Assembly: GCF_902459465.1 (NCBI RefSeq)
Contig: NC_047065.1
Location: forward strand, 8,129,521-8,193,520
DNA: 64,000 nt
From: Asterias rubens
Lineage: Eukaryota; Echinodermata; Asteroidea; Forcipulatida; Asteriidae
Direction: 5' to 3'
Position 1 is the first letter of the stretch, and every line of letters begins with the position of its first letter. The position numbers and the translations under genes were made by a program. The notes under the pieces are model-generated. The model was given only the letters and a program-made list of their open reading frames with translations. It was not told the DNA's origin and did no database searches. This document shows positions 37,189 to 48,913 of this stretch, one piece after another.

Positions 37189-38165
37189 TTAATGTGTATC
37201 AATGCAGACACAACTTTTTATTTCCTTCGACACATTTCTTAGAGAAACAACATTCTTGTTCAAAAGTTTTGCAAACCGTTGGCATAAATTAAAAGGACGA
37301 ACATTGGCTATGTATACGTCACAAATGTTCTAGTTCTAAAACCTTGGGCAGAAAAAGAGGGCCCTACTGAACTACTGATTGTTGTATTAATAGAAATAGG
37401 TCCCTTGGCATCAACTTCACCGCAAGCACGTAAAGCTCGACAAGATAGCATTATGGTGGGACATTGAGTAAGAGACGACCCACTGTGTACAAGATTGATC
37501 TAATAATGCACTCAGTTCACACCATTGGTTTCTTGGGATATCACGGTGTTCCCAGCATGATGTCAATCCATCAGCACTGTGCTCACTACTCAAGACATAT
37601 TGCTCAACAAATTAAGTCCCTTTTTGCCCCAAACCACGGAGAAAAATACCTAAGCACTTTATTGCGATGCACATGAAGTGTAGTATACCAGCCATGGTGA
37701 ATGAGTTCACGAATTTTATCACAGGGTACGATCATCGTTTTTTTTAAAAACGGTATTTGAATAGTATTAATTTAGAAGAAGCTTAAAGTAGGACAATAAT
37801 AAGATTAAGGTGAGGCAGAGGCTTTTGTGCCTTAAACTATTGACAGACAAACAACAACAAATACTATACAGAAGACAGAAAACGTACTCTCACGACAGAC
37901 TAGACTAACAGAATACACGACAGAGACTAGTGTAAGATAGCGAGTATGCCAACGTCAACCCTACGAATAAGCATCAAGAAGTTTGTTTTAAAGTTAATTA
38001 ATAAAGTGTGCCGTGAAGTAACTTGTGAAGCATGTATACAAATCATACCAGGTGGTATACTTGTCCGTTGACTCCAATTCTTTAAATAGCATAGATCAAG
38101 GCTAGCCTATAAACAAGTAAAACTGTAGACAATAATATTGTTTATCTATAATTTAAATTGTTTAA
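37189..38165. other. Intergenic, nothing recognised
   Basis: A 70-codon + strand frame at 37464 has no splice context and no family resemblance. Confidence 0.45.
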
Positions 38166-38530
38166 AAGCCATTGGACACTTTCGGTAAACAGTACTGTCC
38201 AAAGTCCCACACTTCGTATATCACAACTTACATATAAAATAACAAAATGGTGAAAATTTAGGATCAATCGGTCATCGGAGTCGGGAGGAAAATAACGGAA
38301 AAACCCACCCTTGTTTCCTCACGTTTCGCCGTGTCATGACATGTGTTTAAAATAAATCCGCGTTAATCTCGCTATCGAGAATTGATAATTGTTTTAAGGT
38401 TTTCTCAAAAAGTAAAGCATTTCATGGAATAATATTTCAAGAGAAGTCTTTCACTATTGCGGTCTGTAAACCCTGTAAGTTATTTGTAAATCTGTGAACT
38501 TTTTTTCTGTTCTGAAAGTGTCCAATGGCT
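38166..38530. mobile_element. TTAA element, family B (first of an abutting pair)
   Basis: TTAA at 38162; right TTAA (38531) shared with the next copy. Confidence 0.9.
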
Positions 38531-38534
38531 TTAA

Positions 38535-38893
38535 AGCCATTGGACACCTTCGGTAAACAGTATTGTCTAAAGGCCCACACTTCGTGTATCACAAATTCTA
38601 CATAAAATAAAAACCTGTGAAAATTTAGGCTTAATCGGTCATCGGAGTCGGGAGAAAATAACGGGAAAACCCAACCTTGTTTCCGCACGTTTCGCCGTGT
38701 CATGACATGTGTTCAAAATAAATCCGTAGTTCTCGTTATCGAGAATTGATAAATGTTTTAATGTTTTCTCGAAAAGTAAAGCATTTCAAGGGATAATATT
38801 TCAAGAGAAGTCTTTCAGCATTACGGTCTGTAAACCCTGTAAGTTATTTGTAAATCTGTGAACTTTTTTTCTGTTCTGAAAGTGTCCAATGGC
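38535..38893. mobile_element. TTAA element, family B (second of an abutting pair)
   Basis: Between TTAA at 38531 and 38894. The two copies differ from each other by about as much as from other copies, so this does not look like a recent tandem duplication. Confidence 0.88.
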
Positions 38894-39285
38894 TTTAATC
38901 CCCAAGTCTGTCCTCTTTTATATACACCTTGTTTTCCGTCCTGAGAGCCATGGCGCACTCTTCACGAATGGGCGTTGCCTTTCTCAATAAAAACGTTTAT
39001 GAAAACCAAACCAGCCAGACGTTTTCGAGCAACCTTGTAGGCCTTCCTCAACTAGACTTGATGACAAGTCGTTAGGCGCTACACCGCGCTTAACAATTAC
39101 CGTATTGACTTCAAGACTATCCTCATACTGATCCTCCATGTCCTGATCTAAGACGCAGACTGTATGATGCGTGAACCCAAACGCGACATGGTGTAAAATC
39201 ATGCAACTTGGCTTTAAAAGTATATACATGTATAGCTGCCGTTCATTCTTCGTCTTTATAACGGAAGCATCCCGGTCATTTTTAA

Positions 39286-39643
39286 AGGGAAGGTACACGT
39301 TTGGTATTGTCAAAGACCAGTCTTCTCACTCGGTATATCCCATCATAACCATTAAATAACAAGCCTGTTAACATTTGGGCACAATCAGTCATCGAGAAAA
39401 TGATGATAGAAAAACACCCTTGTTGGACGAATGTGTGTGTTTTCGGATAAGAATAAAAGACTTCTAGCTAGAAGTCTTTTATTATTTTAGTGAGAAATGA
39501 CCTCTTTCTCAAAAACTATGTTACTTCAGAGGGAGTCGTTTCCCACAATGTTTTATACTATCAACAGCTCTCCAATGCTCGTTACCAAGTCAGTTTTTAA
39601 GTTAATATTTGTTTTGAGTAATTACCAAACGTGTACCTTCCCT
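39286..39643. mobile_element. TTAA element, family D
   Basis: TTAA at 39282 and 39644. The start of a minus-strand open frame (39313-38984) lies inside it, which argues against that frame being a gene as drawn. Confidence 0.9.
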
Positions 39644-40581
39644 TTAAAGAGAAAATCTTCGCTGAAAAATAGAGGTCTGTGATACGCTTGTTCTATCTGA
39701 AAACATATTTTTTTCTAAGTTTTTATGTTTTGGCTTGTTTGATTACGAGAAGATTTGCGGTTGAAGTCACAATACACCCTTGATTAGGAATCCTGGATCG
39801 GTAAATCAAATGAGTTCCACTGCTATCGAGAAGCGTGTTCTTTTCTTATAATATATTTGATATACTGCCTGTCAGGAAGAAGTCAAAAGTCCCTAAATAT
39901 TTAATTGTTCTTTCGATTTCATCAATCGAAATAAACACATGCGCACAAATTTCCTGATCAGAAATATGATGGGCTTCTTCTCAGAAACATGACTAAAAGA
40001 TTGAATAAATAATGGGTTGATGTAAATTACAGGGTTCAACGAGAAAATGCACTGTTTCCAAAATTAAAAACCGATGATCAATCACCGCTCTCATGATGAA
40101 ATATTCATTATAGTTATCGATGTGATTCATGAGTTCTCTTCGCGGGCATATTGTTATCTAGAGTCGGTGTATGTGTGAATGGTATAGCTTCAAGATTGGC
40201 GTTCGCTATTTTCAAGTTTTAAAAGTTAAATTGCTTTGGTCACTATTAGATTGGTCGATTTACTTTGAATTTTGTACGACTCCTTCTTAATAGGCTACTT
40301 GCAACTATATGCCTGTCTGAAGAAATCTTGCAACAGCACAGACTATTAAGAAAGGATTTAGTTTGACTGAAAGGGGTGTTTGTGGGAAAGCCGACTTATT
40401 GCTTACGGTTAAACGGTTTTGTATTGCAGTATCCATGCTGGGCAGCCAACACTGCAAGACTCCAACAAGTAAGATTATGTACGATGGCAGCATCACAACA
40501 ATTAGAGGTCTCTTCTTTGTTGTATAGGGACTTTGTTATACTAAGCAAGTCCTTGCTTTACGGTTTACAGAAACTGTGGCT

Positions 40582-40845
40582 CTACTCTTCTCTCAAAGGT
40601 TTAGACCTACATAAACGCACACAAAGACACACCACTGGCTTAAAACCACACTGCTCATTAAGAAAGTGGCTAGCGTTACTATAAAGGGGGTACTTGAAGA
40701 CTTTTACCCCGTGAGGCAAAGAGTTGACATAGGCAATCTCTTCTAATTGGTAAACAAGATAATCTATCCTGGGACCATAACGATCATTAGGAGATAGGTG
40801 GTAATCTGACAACTTCGGGATGTGGAAAGTAGATAGGTATATCAA
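40582..40845 (-). other. Open frame, unassigned, minus strand
   Basis: An 87-codon frame; its middle (YHLSPNDRYGPRIDYLVYQL and following) has plausible coding character, and a TTGTCAG acceptor precedes it. A + strand frame (40376-40684) overlaps it. It could belong with the candidate exons at 41019 and 41629, but no phase-consistent join was found. Confidence 0.2.
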
Positions 40846-41018
40846 TATACTAAGAAACCATGTCTATTAAGAGAGGAAGCTTGCTATAACATAGATAAAA
40901 CCATAACCAAGGAATTCAAACGTTCAAACAAAACTGAGGTTACACTGATGTGGATCCGTGGTGTGGATCCGTGGTCTAGCCCTGCTGAAGATTCCTACCT
41001 CCATGGTCTAGCCGTGGT

Positions 41019-41264
41019 CTAGCCAAGTACAGGAGGCTGATGGGCTTGTTCTCGATTCTTGTATAATACAACTGTATATCCTTTCATAAATCGGAGCAAT
41101 CTATATTCATGTTTTCTCTGTGCACCATGATCTTCTAATACTTCTTCCGAAGATGAGCAAACACAGGACACATCATCTTCATAGTCTAGAACACCGTGCA
41201 GATTCTCTGACGATCCGTAGTCCGTATGTGCGAGATTCAAACTAGGTCGTCTCAAGATCGTCAT
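41019..41264 (-). CDS. Open frame with coding-like composition, unassigned
   Basis: An 81-codon minus-strand frame starts MTILRRPSLNLAHTDYG. Its middle is acidic and serine-rich (YEDDVSCVCSSSEEVLEDHG), followed by a basic segment. A stop precedes the ATG in frame. The stretch carries no transposon similarity that I can see. Its phase does not join the exon-like stretch at 41629-41743. It is possibly a real exon of a minus-strand gene; the function is unknown. Confidence 0.28.
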   Translation of the reverse strand: MTILRRPSLNLAHTDYGSSENLHGVLDYEDDVSCVCSSSEEVLEDHGAQRKHEYRLLRFMKGYTVVLYKNREQAHQPPVLG

Positions 41265-41628
41265 TTATTCTTGGCAAAAGGTTAGCCAGCGAACCCATCC
41301 GTATAACACGCAGTAACAGAATACGTTATGACAGCAACAGCTACATCAAATATCTAGCACCTGGAACAACCCATCAAGATCACAGAACTACATATACAGC
41401 ACTACTCACCAAAATGTACCTCTGTACGTCTTTGCTCTATCATGCTCCATCCTTATCGTTTTTCCCACATGGGTTTTATTACAAGCATCATGCAACTCAA
41501 CTTGCCCATGGAGCAAGGGCTGGTCTATGCTCAAAATTATCGTTCCACTTTCACTTTAAACAATTGAAAATTCAGACAGAAGGTTTAAAATAATACTTCT
41601 GCAACCATAATCTTCACAACAGACTTAC

Positions 41629-41743
41629 CTGCACTGTTACTGGATCAGAGAATGCGTGTATCTGAACAGGCTCTGCGGCGCCGAATGGTGTTAATTCCAC
41701 GTTTAGTTGAGATTGTCTTGGTGGTCTGTGAGATGGACTTACG
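41629..41743 (-). CDS. Exon-like stretch with strong donor
   Basis: On the minus strand, acceptor GCTGTGGCAG and donor CAG|GTAAGT bracket 115 bases open in one frame (one base plus 38 codons). The peptide contains PSHRPPRQSQLNVELTPFG and ends SDPVTVQ. Composition is GC-richer than its flanks. No family is recognised and no partner exon in matching phase was found, so a 5' UTR exon is also possible. Confidence 0.3.
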
Positions 41744-42371
41744 CTGCCACAGCATGGAGCCAGAAAACTACGACGAACACTAGTCACTTATTTGTACAAT
41801 CACTCTCAGGGACTGTTTAAACAAGAGAATGTCATAGGTTGGTTGGTTGGTTTAAATTACGGGAAGGATTGAGCTTTGTTTGGCTTGTTTGCAAGGCGAT
41901 GCACTATAGAGAGTGGTTCGCATGTAATTCAACCACGTCTACTAGAAGCTTGAATCGTGAAGTGTGGCTGATTTATAAGCCTATTTTGGCTGTACGTGTC
42001 TTGTAGAGTGGAGACCAACGTGTCTCGGTGACCCCAAGGTCTGCGGTGTTTATCCCTTATCCATACAAACAAAAGCTGACGGAGTCAGCAGCATCATCGT
42101 CTTGTTGGACATAAAGGAGGTACATTGTCAGGATGTTGTCTGCAATGTACATTGTGGATTGGCACATGAGAAGCTTAATTGACTCAGTAATGTCCATGTT
42201 AAAAAAAGATCGATGTGTTTCCCCTCTCGAATGGTGGATTGATGGGTCAAAACAAAAATTTAAATAGAAAATCAAATTTTAGATGTTGGAGGCAAACTCT
42301 AACTGGGGTAAAACCCAACACCAACAGGAGGCCAGCTGGCCAGGATGGTAAATTTCATTCTTGATTAACTT

Positions 42372-42603
42372 ACAAAGTGAAAGTTTGTGTCAAAGATCGG
42401 TCTTCTCATCATGTACATAAAATAACAAACCTGGGAAAATTTGAACTCAAATTGGTCGTCGAAGTTGCGAGAGATTAATGGAACAAAAAACACCTTTGTC
42501 GCAAAAGTGTACTTTTAAATGCCTTTAATTCGAGACCTCATCAACTAGCTGCTGAGGTCGCGAATTCAACTTAAATAGTTTAGTTAGAAGTTACTTTTTC
42601 CAC
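42372..42603. mobile_element. Family A fragment, diverged
   Basis: Retains ATAAAATAACAAACCTG and the central GAGACCTCATC palindrome; both termini are lost. Confidence 0.6.
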
Positions 42604-42948
42604 AAAGAGACGCATAATCATTATAATGACTGTCATTATTGCACAATTATTATTCCACTTCATTTTTTCCATCGGTCATGACAGAACTGACTGCAGTTTT
42701 GCAAAGAATTGCCAGCAGTATAGGCCTACATGAAAGGGAAAGGGTATCGGGTTGTAGTTTTTTCGCCCCCCCCCCCCGTTTTTATATTATAGTTTCTTAT
42801 TTTAGTTTATATTAATTTAAGTGAACTAACAACTAAAAACTGTTTGGATTGTGTATGTTGTGTGGTCCTTTATCTGTTCCATGTGGTTATTCCACAGAGA
42901 AATGACCACTGGTCAATCCAAGTAAGTTAACTCACCATATAAGGACAT

Positions 42949-43134
42949 GAGCCCAATTTCATAGAGCTGCCATAGCAGAAAATACAGTTACTGCTTAGCA
43001 ATGAGCAGTTAGTTAACCAGTCACAAATTGTACATGTGATATGGTTTTTTGGCTGGTAACCTTATTTCGGTTAGCATAATTTTGTTTTGCTTAAGAATTG
43101 TGTGGGGTTAACGGTTCCATGATTATATGGGCCC
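42949..43134. mobile_element. Foldback element, GCCCAATTTCATAGAG family
   Basis: Left GAGCCCAATTTCATAGAGCTG and right ATTATATGGGCCC. It is a diverged relative of 15514-15760. Confidence 0.5.
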
Positions 43135-43518
43135 TGCCCACACCGAAATAACGTCTCGAAACTGCTGACAATAGCGCCACCTGTCGTCAGATTTATTTAA
43201 TAATTCATGATTATCCACTGATACAACCATTGGAGTCGACTATGTCTTACCATGGTCTTACACTATTCGTTGTTCCTTATGTAAAATTGTGCAGCCCTGA
43301 GTGAATAGCTTTTATTTTTGCCCGCTTACTTTTAAACATCATTGGGGTTTATGGCCTGCTGCCAGTTGGAGTATTACTCATACGTTGATTTCACTGAAGT
43401 CCCCATGGCTTCATTCTCAAGATTACTAATCTGAAAACCTAGACTTGTTGACAAGTTGTTTATGGTCCCACGCGGTGAGATAGTCGAGTTGATTATCTAA
43501 GTTGTTTTATTTTTTTTT

Positions 43519-43692
43519 ATGTCGAGTTGCAGCGGCCCCGCGGGATCTGCTGGTTGCGCGACTAGTGCGCGAGAATACCGCGGCAACCGCGAGGAGATTC
43601 GGAATCACACGGAGAGAGTCAGACCGCTAAAGGGCGACAGACTTGACGACTTGTCCACGACAGTACGACCAGAGAGCTCGCGCACCGTGTAA
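43519..43692 (+). other. GC-rich island with a 57-codon open frame
   Basis: A block of about 170 bases is far more GC- and CpG-rich than anything around it. It is open from ATG (43519) to TAA, coding MSSCSGPAGSAG and then an Arg/Glu-rich tail. The flanks start TGTTGACAAG (about 43446) and run to about 43770 as a compact unit. That could be a solo LTR with a GC-rich leader, a first exon, or a relic of a mobile element; no target duplication was found to decide. Confidence 0.3.
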
Positions 43693-44304
43693 TATTGTTG
43701 TCAGTGTATTCTCGTTATATACTGAAATCTACGAAGACAATTGCAATACGTGTCAATCATTCACATCTTCGGTCACGTGCACTGGTGGCTTATAGTAATC
43801 CGTCTCTATGGTATGATGTCATGTTGAACTTGTCACAAACACTTGGTAACCACGGCTTAAGCTTGATGACTGTTAGTATTTAAAGGGAGGGCATACCTAT
43901 AGTGACCATAAATACTTGGTAAGAAGCACTCCTACGGCTAATCTATAACATTTTAAGAAGCAATTCCTTTAAGGGAATGTGGTTTTAGAGAGAAGGATTC
44001 AGAAACATTTCAAATTGAGAAACAATTTTGCTTAAAACGTTTCTCAGATTTTGTTATCCTAGCCTACATATTAAACTTCCTGCAAGGTTAACCGCTCCAG
44101 ATTTTAGCGATATCCCACAAGTGATTTTCACAGGTTACTAATTGCACATTATTATGGCTCCATGCATTTTATTATAACAATCAAATGGTTCCGAAAACCA
44201 AAGGTTTGCTTTGCCTTTAAAGGCCAGCAGGTGACAGGATATGAACTATGTACAGCGGTATGTTTCACACAATGCATGACATTATGGTGTGTTTTTCCCA
44301 TTAA

Positions 44305-44635
44305 ATACACTGTACACGTTTGGTAATTGTCAAAGACCAGTGTTCTCACTTGGTGTATCCCATCATAACCATAAAAAACAAGCCTGTGAAAATTTGGGCT
44401 CATCCAACTGGTCTTTGAAGTTGCGAGAAAAGTATGAAAGAAAAAAAAACTGTTGGACGAATTGGTGTGCAGATAGGAATAAAAGACTTCTAGCTAGAAG
44501 TCGTTTATTATTTTAGTGAGAAATTACCTCGTTATCAAAAATTACGTTACTTCAGAGAGAGTCGTTTCCCACAATGTTTTATACTATCAACAGCTCTCCA
44601 ATGCTTGTTACCAAGTCAGTTTTTAAGTTAACTTG
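44305..44635. mobile_element. Family D element, truncated right end
   Basis: GTACACGTTTGGTAATTGTC to CAGTTTTTAAGTTAAC; centre AGACTTCTAGCTAGAAGTC. Confidence 0.8.
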
Positions 44636-44910
44636 TCTTCCTTCTTTCACTGGACTTCCTTCAAAATACAAAAGACCGGTTATTGCACATCATTGGGTGA
44701 TTCGCTTAACACAACAAACACCATGACTGATGTGGTTTCTATTTGCTGAAACTTGTGGCATGATTCGGCCTGCAGTTAATTAAAAGGAAAACTAATTTTA
44801 AAGATCAAACTAAGTTCATATTTTCCTGCATGACACCAGCTAACAATATCACGCGCTTTTACACAGTATCGGACTGTTTTCACTGTCCGTTTTATAACTT
44901 AGCACGTTAA

Positions 44911-45292
44911 AGGGAAGGTACACGTTTGGTAGTTACTCAAAACAAAATAAATGTTATCTTAATAACTGATTTGGTAACGAGCATTCGCGAGCTGTTGATA
45001 GTATAAAACATTGTGAGAAACGGCTCCCTCTGAAGTAGCATAGATTTTGAAATAGAGGTAATTTCTCACTAAAATAATAAAAGACTTCTAGCTAGAAGTC
45101 TTTTATTCCTATATTAAAGCACACAAATTCGTCCAACCAACAAGGGTGTTTTTTCTTTCATAATTTTCTCCCAACTCCGATGACCAATTGAGCTCAAATT
45201 TCCACAGGTTTGTTATTTTATGCATTATGTTGAGATCCACCAAGTGAGAACACTGGTCTTTGACAATATTACCAATAGTGTACCTTCCCTTT
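44911..45292. mobile_element. TTAA element, family D
   Basis: TTAA at 44907; right flank TTAG. The right third carries family A-like sequence (ACCAATAGTG), so it may be a chimera. Confidence 0.88.
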
Positions 45293-46660
45293 AGTTGTTT
45301 TTCGGTGAAAATGATTCGTTCACGTTCTCAGTGACTCAACAAGACAAGGACATTTTTACATGTTATTTAAATAAGTCACTGGAGAGAAAAAATATTTTTT
45401 GAAATTGTATAATTTTTTGGGAAAGAATAAACTAAATTGGTTTAGAAACGGAAACAAGCATCCTACGGCTTCATTGGGGGTCAAACTCCGGCTTCGACTG
45501 GACATGTACATTGGACTTGACTGACATTAGATCCAAAACTCGGCTTGACTCAATTGGATGCAGCTATGACCCGATATTATATGAAATACTTCAGAAACAC
45601 TGTGTGTCCTATAAATGCTTTATGATGGAGTTGGAAAACATTTCAAAATGTCACTCGTTACGTCTATGTGTTTGCTTCCTACATCATGAATGTTCATTAG
45701 AGTGCGACCAACCACATCAAGACTTATGCAATATCCGTCACAAAATAATACATTGTTGTGCCGAAACTTAAAGGCACTAGACACTATTGTTAATTCCTAA
45801 AATAATTGTTAGCATAAAAACTTACTTGGTTTCAAGCAATGGAGAGCTGTTGATAGTAGTATAAAACATATTGTGAGATATCTGAAGTAACGTAGTTTTT
45901 TGAGAAAGAAGTAATTTTTCACTAAAATGTGTCTCGAGCATCTGAAAGCACACATCTTGTGACGTGCAACAAGGGTGTTTTTTCTTCCAGTATTCTCTCG
46001 CAACTTCGACGACCAATTTATATCAAATTTTCACAGGTGTGTTATTTTATGCATACATGTTGAGGTAAGTAAAAAGACTTGTCTTTGACAATTTCCGAAG
46101 GTGTCCTGTGCCTTCACAACTACATCATAAATGGAGATATTATTATCTCATAAATCAATAACGAGATCATTTTTATCAACTTATAAATAATTATAAATGA
46201 TGCATAATTTTACCCACCTTTTGTTGTCGGTGTGTTCCCAACACACAAGCTCGGAACAATGCCTTCTTAACTTAGTGTAAACAGGCCTGCTGGCTTTATG
46301 TGGTGTGCCTCAAGTTATGATGTGATCTTTGAACGACGATAAGCCCAACTGACCTACATCATTCTGAGTGAATAGTAGCTGATTACAAATAATCATGACT
46401 GAATCAGTTTGTATTTATACGGAGTCCCACATGAGACATCAAGAATGATAGCAGCCATAAACCCAGTGCATCGCTCTGTTGGATAATTACAGGAGCAGAC
46501 ACCATGGATTGGATCATTGCTAAATTTCAGTAGTATTCTTTGTGGCCCAGCTTTATCCCCGATAATTATTCAGAATCTATTTGACAGAGATTTGTTTTTA
46601 ACGATTTATATGTTTAAAAATAGATAAAGTTGCTTGGAGGTGACTCCGCCTACCCCTTTT
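45293..46660. other. Intergenic, family A-like copy only
   Basis: Apart from the element at 45772, AT-rich unassigned DNA. A + strand frame at 45511 is unsupported. Confidence 0.45.
45772..46114. mobile_element. Family A-like element
   Basis: AGGCACTAGACACTATTG after TTAA (45768); right end GTGTCCTGTGCCTTC has lost the TTAA. Confidence 0.75.
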
Positions 46661-46776
46661 GCGACGTCAATCGAGGCAGACTTTGCCTCGATCAAACATC
46701 GAACACACGTACGTGCACACATACATGCATCAAGTCCTGGTCGTGAGTTTGTGTTTTTTCTTGCATTTTTCCGGCA

Positions 46777-47016
46777 ATATCGACCAGGTGTATTGCTGCT
46801 GGATGCAGCAAAATAACTAAAGATGGGGCAGTTTGCAAAGTGGTGCAGCCGACTTCTTTTACAGCGCTGTGCAGCAAACACTTCGAGCCGTCTGCACTCG
46901 TGCTTCGAGAATCCGGGATACACCACACATTTTGACATGAAGAGAAAAGTTCTTTTCTAATACATGACGCCATCCCAACAATTTTTCCAGCTAGTGGGAA
47001 GTCGAGACGAACCTAA
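46777..47016 (+). pseudogene. Broken THAP zinc-finger domain
   Basis: In one frame the sequence reads STRCIAAGCSKITKDG, then QPTSFTALCSKHFEPSAL, then LIHDAIPTIFP. These are the start (C-x4-C), the C-x2-H half and the closing AVPTIF-like motif of a THAP DNA-binding domain. Three lesions are visible: the expected start codon is ATA (46777), about 20-25 residues between the first and second motifs are missing (including the invariant Trp region), and TGA interrupts at 46933. A further open frame shifted by one (from about 46964) carries a Lys/Arg-rich stretch typical of sequence after a THAP domain. THAP domains occur in P-type transposases and in host genes; which one this descends from is unclear. 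Perfect 15-bp inverted repeats flank it (46663-46677, 47203-47217). Confidence 0.7.
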
Positions 47017-47639
47017 AAGAGCATTTGCCCAGCGTGAAAAAATCGGGTATTGTTACAACTTTCAGGCCATATTTTTAGCTTGCGCCAAGCATCACTGTCT
47101 TGTGTTGGCACTGCGATTCAAGGTGCTGGGTAATCCGAGTGTACCGTATCCAGACGTAGTGTACTGGGGCCAGACTACACATTTTTCTCTTCAAAATATC
47201 GTGCCTCGATTGACGTCACGAACAGCGCCCTCTCGGGTCGGGCCTACTATTAAATTAATTTGTAAATAAAATGGAAACTATTTTTTTAGAACCTTAGTTA
47301 AATGTTTATTCATTATTCCACTCATCAAAACACATCGTTTAGTGACAAAAGCTTTATTTTGACAAAACACCACTTCCAGGTGACTTTAAACAAATTAAAG
47401 TAGCCTATAATCCTAATCAATCAATCAATATCAGCATTTAATTGCTTCTATGCAAACATAATTATGTTATTTAAAAGAGGTTTTATTAATGTTGCCAGAG
47501 ATAATAGGTATTCTCATTAATTAATGATTTATTTATGGCTTCCAATCAAATAAATCGCGGTGATCAGAAATACACGGATTGCTAAGCGGCTACTCTGCAG
47601 CCTATACCGGACACTAGGCGGAGGCCCTAGGCCTACCGT

Positions 47640-48161
47640 ACGAAAAAAACTACGGCGACCCAGGGATTCACATTTTTGGTAGTGGTAGATTGTGTTCCTC
47701 CATAGAGGGTCCTTGCTCCATTCCTCTAAACGAGGGTGTGTCTTACCATTGGATGAAGAAATTGCCAGTTGGCGCACTGTATACAAAGGCAAAGTGTTTT
47801 TCAGAAGTAAGCTCAATGACCAGAGCAGCCCCACATCAACATCTTTTAATATTATTTTTAGGATGCAACTTCATGAACAAAATTGTGAGGACGTGCGGGC
47901 AGTGCCCTGTAGAACACCAGAGCGAACCATAATTCTTTGCAACACAATGGGTTGGGAGATATAAACTTTCAACACGCACACGGCCCAGATCCACTCATCA
48001 GTTTCTACATCATTGACATTGATAGTCTTGGTACATGGTTTGCAAGCCTTGAGTTTCGCCCATCCCCAGAGCTGGATAGACTGGCCGCTGGGCCCCCGAG
48101 CGAAGACTTGAGTTATATTTTTATTCGCAATAGATTGCCAATTGAGGGCGCTCACACTTAA
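47640..48161. other. ADA upstream region with overlapping open frames on both strands
   Basis: Moderately GC-rich DNA. A + strand frame (47692-47964) and a minus-strand frame (48155-47871) are both open for about 90 codons. Neither resembles a family I know. The stretch ends 270 bases before the ADA start, so it may be a promoter region or part of the degenerate THAP locus. Confidence 0.2.
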
Positions 48162-48363
48162 CAGTTAGATTCTGTGGTTTGTTTACATCGTTAGACGTAA
48201 TGTGTGAAATTGGCTGTGTGTTTAATGCGATTATCTATGCTTTTTGATGCATAGCGTTCATGGCCATTGTTGGGGTCGATGATTAGCCCGGGCATGGGGC
48301 CAGGAATAATCATTATGCACAGTGAATCATCATCACGGTACTTCCTGCGTAATGTTCTCATCT

Positions 48364-48371
48364 TATAAATG
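48364..48371 (+). promoter_or_regulatory. Possible TATA box of ADA
   Basis: TTATAAAT lies about 60 bases before the proposed ADA start codon, which would leave a short 5' leader. It is a single match in AT-rich DNA, so it is weak evidence. No other core-promoter motif was recognised. Confidence 0.25.
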
Positions 48372-48431
48372 AACTCTAGCCTATTCTATACGCCCCTGTT
48401 GAAAACATGACAAATGGAGCACACACGAAAA

Positions 48432-48467
48432 ATGCAGGCAGCTTCTTCAACAGCGAAACAACCAAAG
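48432..48467 (+). other. ADA: ADA first coding exon and chosen start codon
   Basis: The exon encodes the 12-residue leader [12 protein letters not shown] and ends in phase 0 at AAG|GTTTGG. It was chosen because the next exon opens in phase 0 with VELHIHLDG, and human exon 1 likewise ends in a short leader with PK at the same phase. The donor is weak (only G at +5 fits the consensus). An out-of-frame ATG lies upstream at 48407. Another start further upstream cannot be excluded, but no better short exon was seen within 2 kb. Confidence 0.6.
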
Positions 48468-48875
48468 GTTTGGTTGCGTTTATTAGGGCCTGTGGTTAAA
48501 TTAGACCCTCTAATTAATTAAAGTTTCTTAAAGAGTCTAACTTGTTGACTCGGTAAACTGGAAACTGGAAACTTGGCTTGGTTGGTGGAACTTTTCTTAA
48601 ACATTTTAAAATTTATACCAACATCATCCTTTACTTTTATTGGATAGTTCATTTTAACTTCTAATATTGAACTTCAAGTAGTAATACTGAGATGTATTAG
48701 TTTGAAGACTGGTCTTTGAAAATTACCAATGGTGTCAAGTGTCTTTAACTCAATTGATTCCAGAGTGTTCATAATTATTTCAAACATTTTTATTGTTTAT
48801 TTAGGTGGAGCTTCACATTCATCTTGATGGAGCAGTCAGACCATCTACAGTATGGGATCTTGCCAAGTAAGTCAA

Positions 48876-48913
<38 letters not shown>

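Larger units (their letters stand above)
41744..44300. other. Mostly unassigned
   Basis: Includes a minus-strand frame (42275-42057) containing MDITESIKLLMCQSTMYIAD, which may be an exon of the 41-kb candidates, plus two element fragments and the GC island at 43519. Nothing else is identified. Confidence 0.35.

Noticed and set aside
38984..39313. 109-codon minus-strand frame as a gene
   Set aside because: Its start codon is inside a family D element. The remaining part might be an exon but has only a weak acceptor and donor.
40305..40496. Minus-strand 63-codon frame with a signal-peptide-like start
   Set aside because: Hydrophobic N-terminus only; no cysteines, cleavage motifs or exon signals, and it overlaps an equally open + strand frame.
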